The translations under genes and the position numbers were made by a program. From Coriobacteriales bacterium (GTDB lineage: Bacteria > Actinomycetota > Coriobacteriia > Coriobacteriales > UBA8131): a DNA stretch of 6,211 nt. Position 1 is the first letter of the stretch; each line of letters begins with the position of its first letter. Below, piece after piece: positions 5,618-6,211 of the stretch. The DNA is taken from assembly GCA_031263665.1 (NCBI GenBank), contig JAISFJ010000067.1, positions 1 through 6,211 on the forward strand, given 5' to 3'. Below the pieces are notes generated by a model. The model did no database searches. It was given only the letters and a program-made list of their open reading frames with translations, and had not been told where the DNA came from.

Positions 5618-6211
5618 ATGAAGGATGGGGCCGTTGACGCGCAGGGTGTGTCTTCCGACGACTTCGATCTTGATTCTTTTCTCAGGGAAAACGACTTCCT
5701 GAAAGACGAAGAGCAGCCAGACGACAAAAGCGACACAAAGGCGAAGCAGAGCAAACGCCGCTCTGCCTCTGGTCGCTCGACTTCAGGCAAAGCCAAAAAG
5801 GCCAGGTCGCAATCCAAAACCTCCGCTTCTTCTCAGAACGGCGCCGAAGACAGTGCCAAAGACGGCGACGCGACGCCAACAAACGCACGTGCGAAATCCA
5901 CGCGAAAGAGCCGCTCAACCACAAAGACTGATTCGAACACAGACGCAAAGGTCGACCTGAACGCAACCATGAGTTACGAGGCCTTAGGTGAAGATTACCC
6001 CGAGATTCCTCTCGTAGGAGCCGCTGACGCAGCCGCTGAAGTGACCGCTGGGGTGACCGACACAACCGCTACCGACATCGGCAGCACCGATAAAGACGAC
6101 ACGGCAGGCATGGCCAAAAATACCGATAGAGGCAAGGTCAAGGCCAGGCGCACGAGCAGGGCAAAAGCAGCTAACAACACGCGCTCTGCGGCTTCCGCGG
6201 ATGGTGCGGCT
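5618..6211 (+). CDS. Unidentified protein with long charged, disordered N-terminus; C-terminus outside window
   Basis: The frame is open from ATG 5618 to the window edge and gives 198 residues. A GGAG at 5603-5606, in a purine-rich run, lies 11 bases upstream. A short acidic N-terminal motif (14-28, DDFDLDSFLRENDFL) may form a helix. From about residue 35 the sequence is low-complexity, rich in Lys, Arg, Ser, Thr, Ala and Asp, with basic stretches (40-68, 91-104, 170-186). A small less-biased island follows at about 111-131 (VDLNATMSYEALGEDYPEIPL), and then an Ala/Thr/Asp-rich stretch. No catalytic or binding motif is visible, and it has no signal peptide. Such N-terminal extensions occur in actinobacterial nucleic-acid-binding proteins such as the principal sigma factor, Rho, IF-2 or RNase E/G. 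Naming one here would be a guess. Coding is supported by the open frame, ribosome binding site and promoter-like upstream region; function is unknown. Confidence 0.75.
   Translation, partial: MKDGAVDAQGVSSDDFDLDSFLRENDFLKDEEQPDDKSDTKAKQSKRRSASGRSTSGKAKKARSQSKTSASSQNGAEDSAKDGDATPTNARAKSTRKSRSTTKTDSNTDAKVDLNATMSYEALGEDYPEIPLVGAADAAAEVTAGVTDTTATDIGSTDKDDTAGMAKNTDRGKVKARRTSRAKAANNTRSAASADGAA

Overview
The window looks like ordinary chromosomal DNA of a bacterium of moderate GC content (roughly half G+C). It has dense coding, short gaps, AAGGAG-like ribosome binding sites and a tRNA with an encoded CCA end. The style of the proteins suggests a Gram-positive lineage, possibly the Coriobacteriia (Actinomycetota). 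That is an impression, not a demonstrated assignment. I see no mobile element, CRISPR array, phage gene or toxin cluster.

Layout. Positions 1-493 (minus) hold the N-terminal part of a radical SAM protein of the HemN/HemW superfamily, cut by the window edge. A 93-base divergent gap with a clear extended -10 promoter leads to a HAD-superfamily (Cof/IIB-like) phosphatase at 587-1600 (plus). This converges, across 34 bases, on a dGTPase-like HD-domain triphosphohydrolase at 1635-2834 (minus). Upstream of that gene, on the same strand, are a short U-tract terminator and a tRNA-Gln(UUG) at 2920-2993. A 159-base gap rich in small repeats follows (2994-3152). Next comes a long CPA1/NhaP-type cation/proton antiporter at 3153-5432 (minus) with an unusual cytoplasmic insertion and a long C-terminal tail. 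A 185-base divergent gap (5433-5617) carries one plausible promoter for each side. The window ends inside a plus-strand gene (5618 onward) whose visible 198 residues are a charged, low-complexity, probably disordered N-terminus of an unidentified larger protein.

The genes do not form an evident pathway. They are mostly separate housekeeping units: radical SAM/heme-related chemistry, a small-molecule phosphatase, dNTP pool control, translation, and ion homeostasis. The most interesting points are regulatory or architectural. These are a hairpin that could mask the antiporter's ribosome binding site, the tRNA-terminator-dGTPase arrangement, helically spaced T-tracts upstream of the tRNA, and the antiporter insertion. 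I found no convincing novel multi-gene system.
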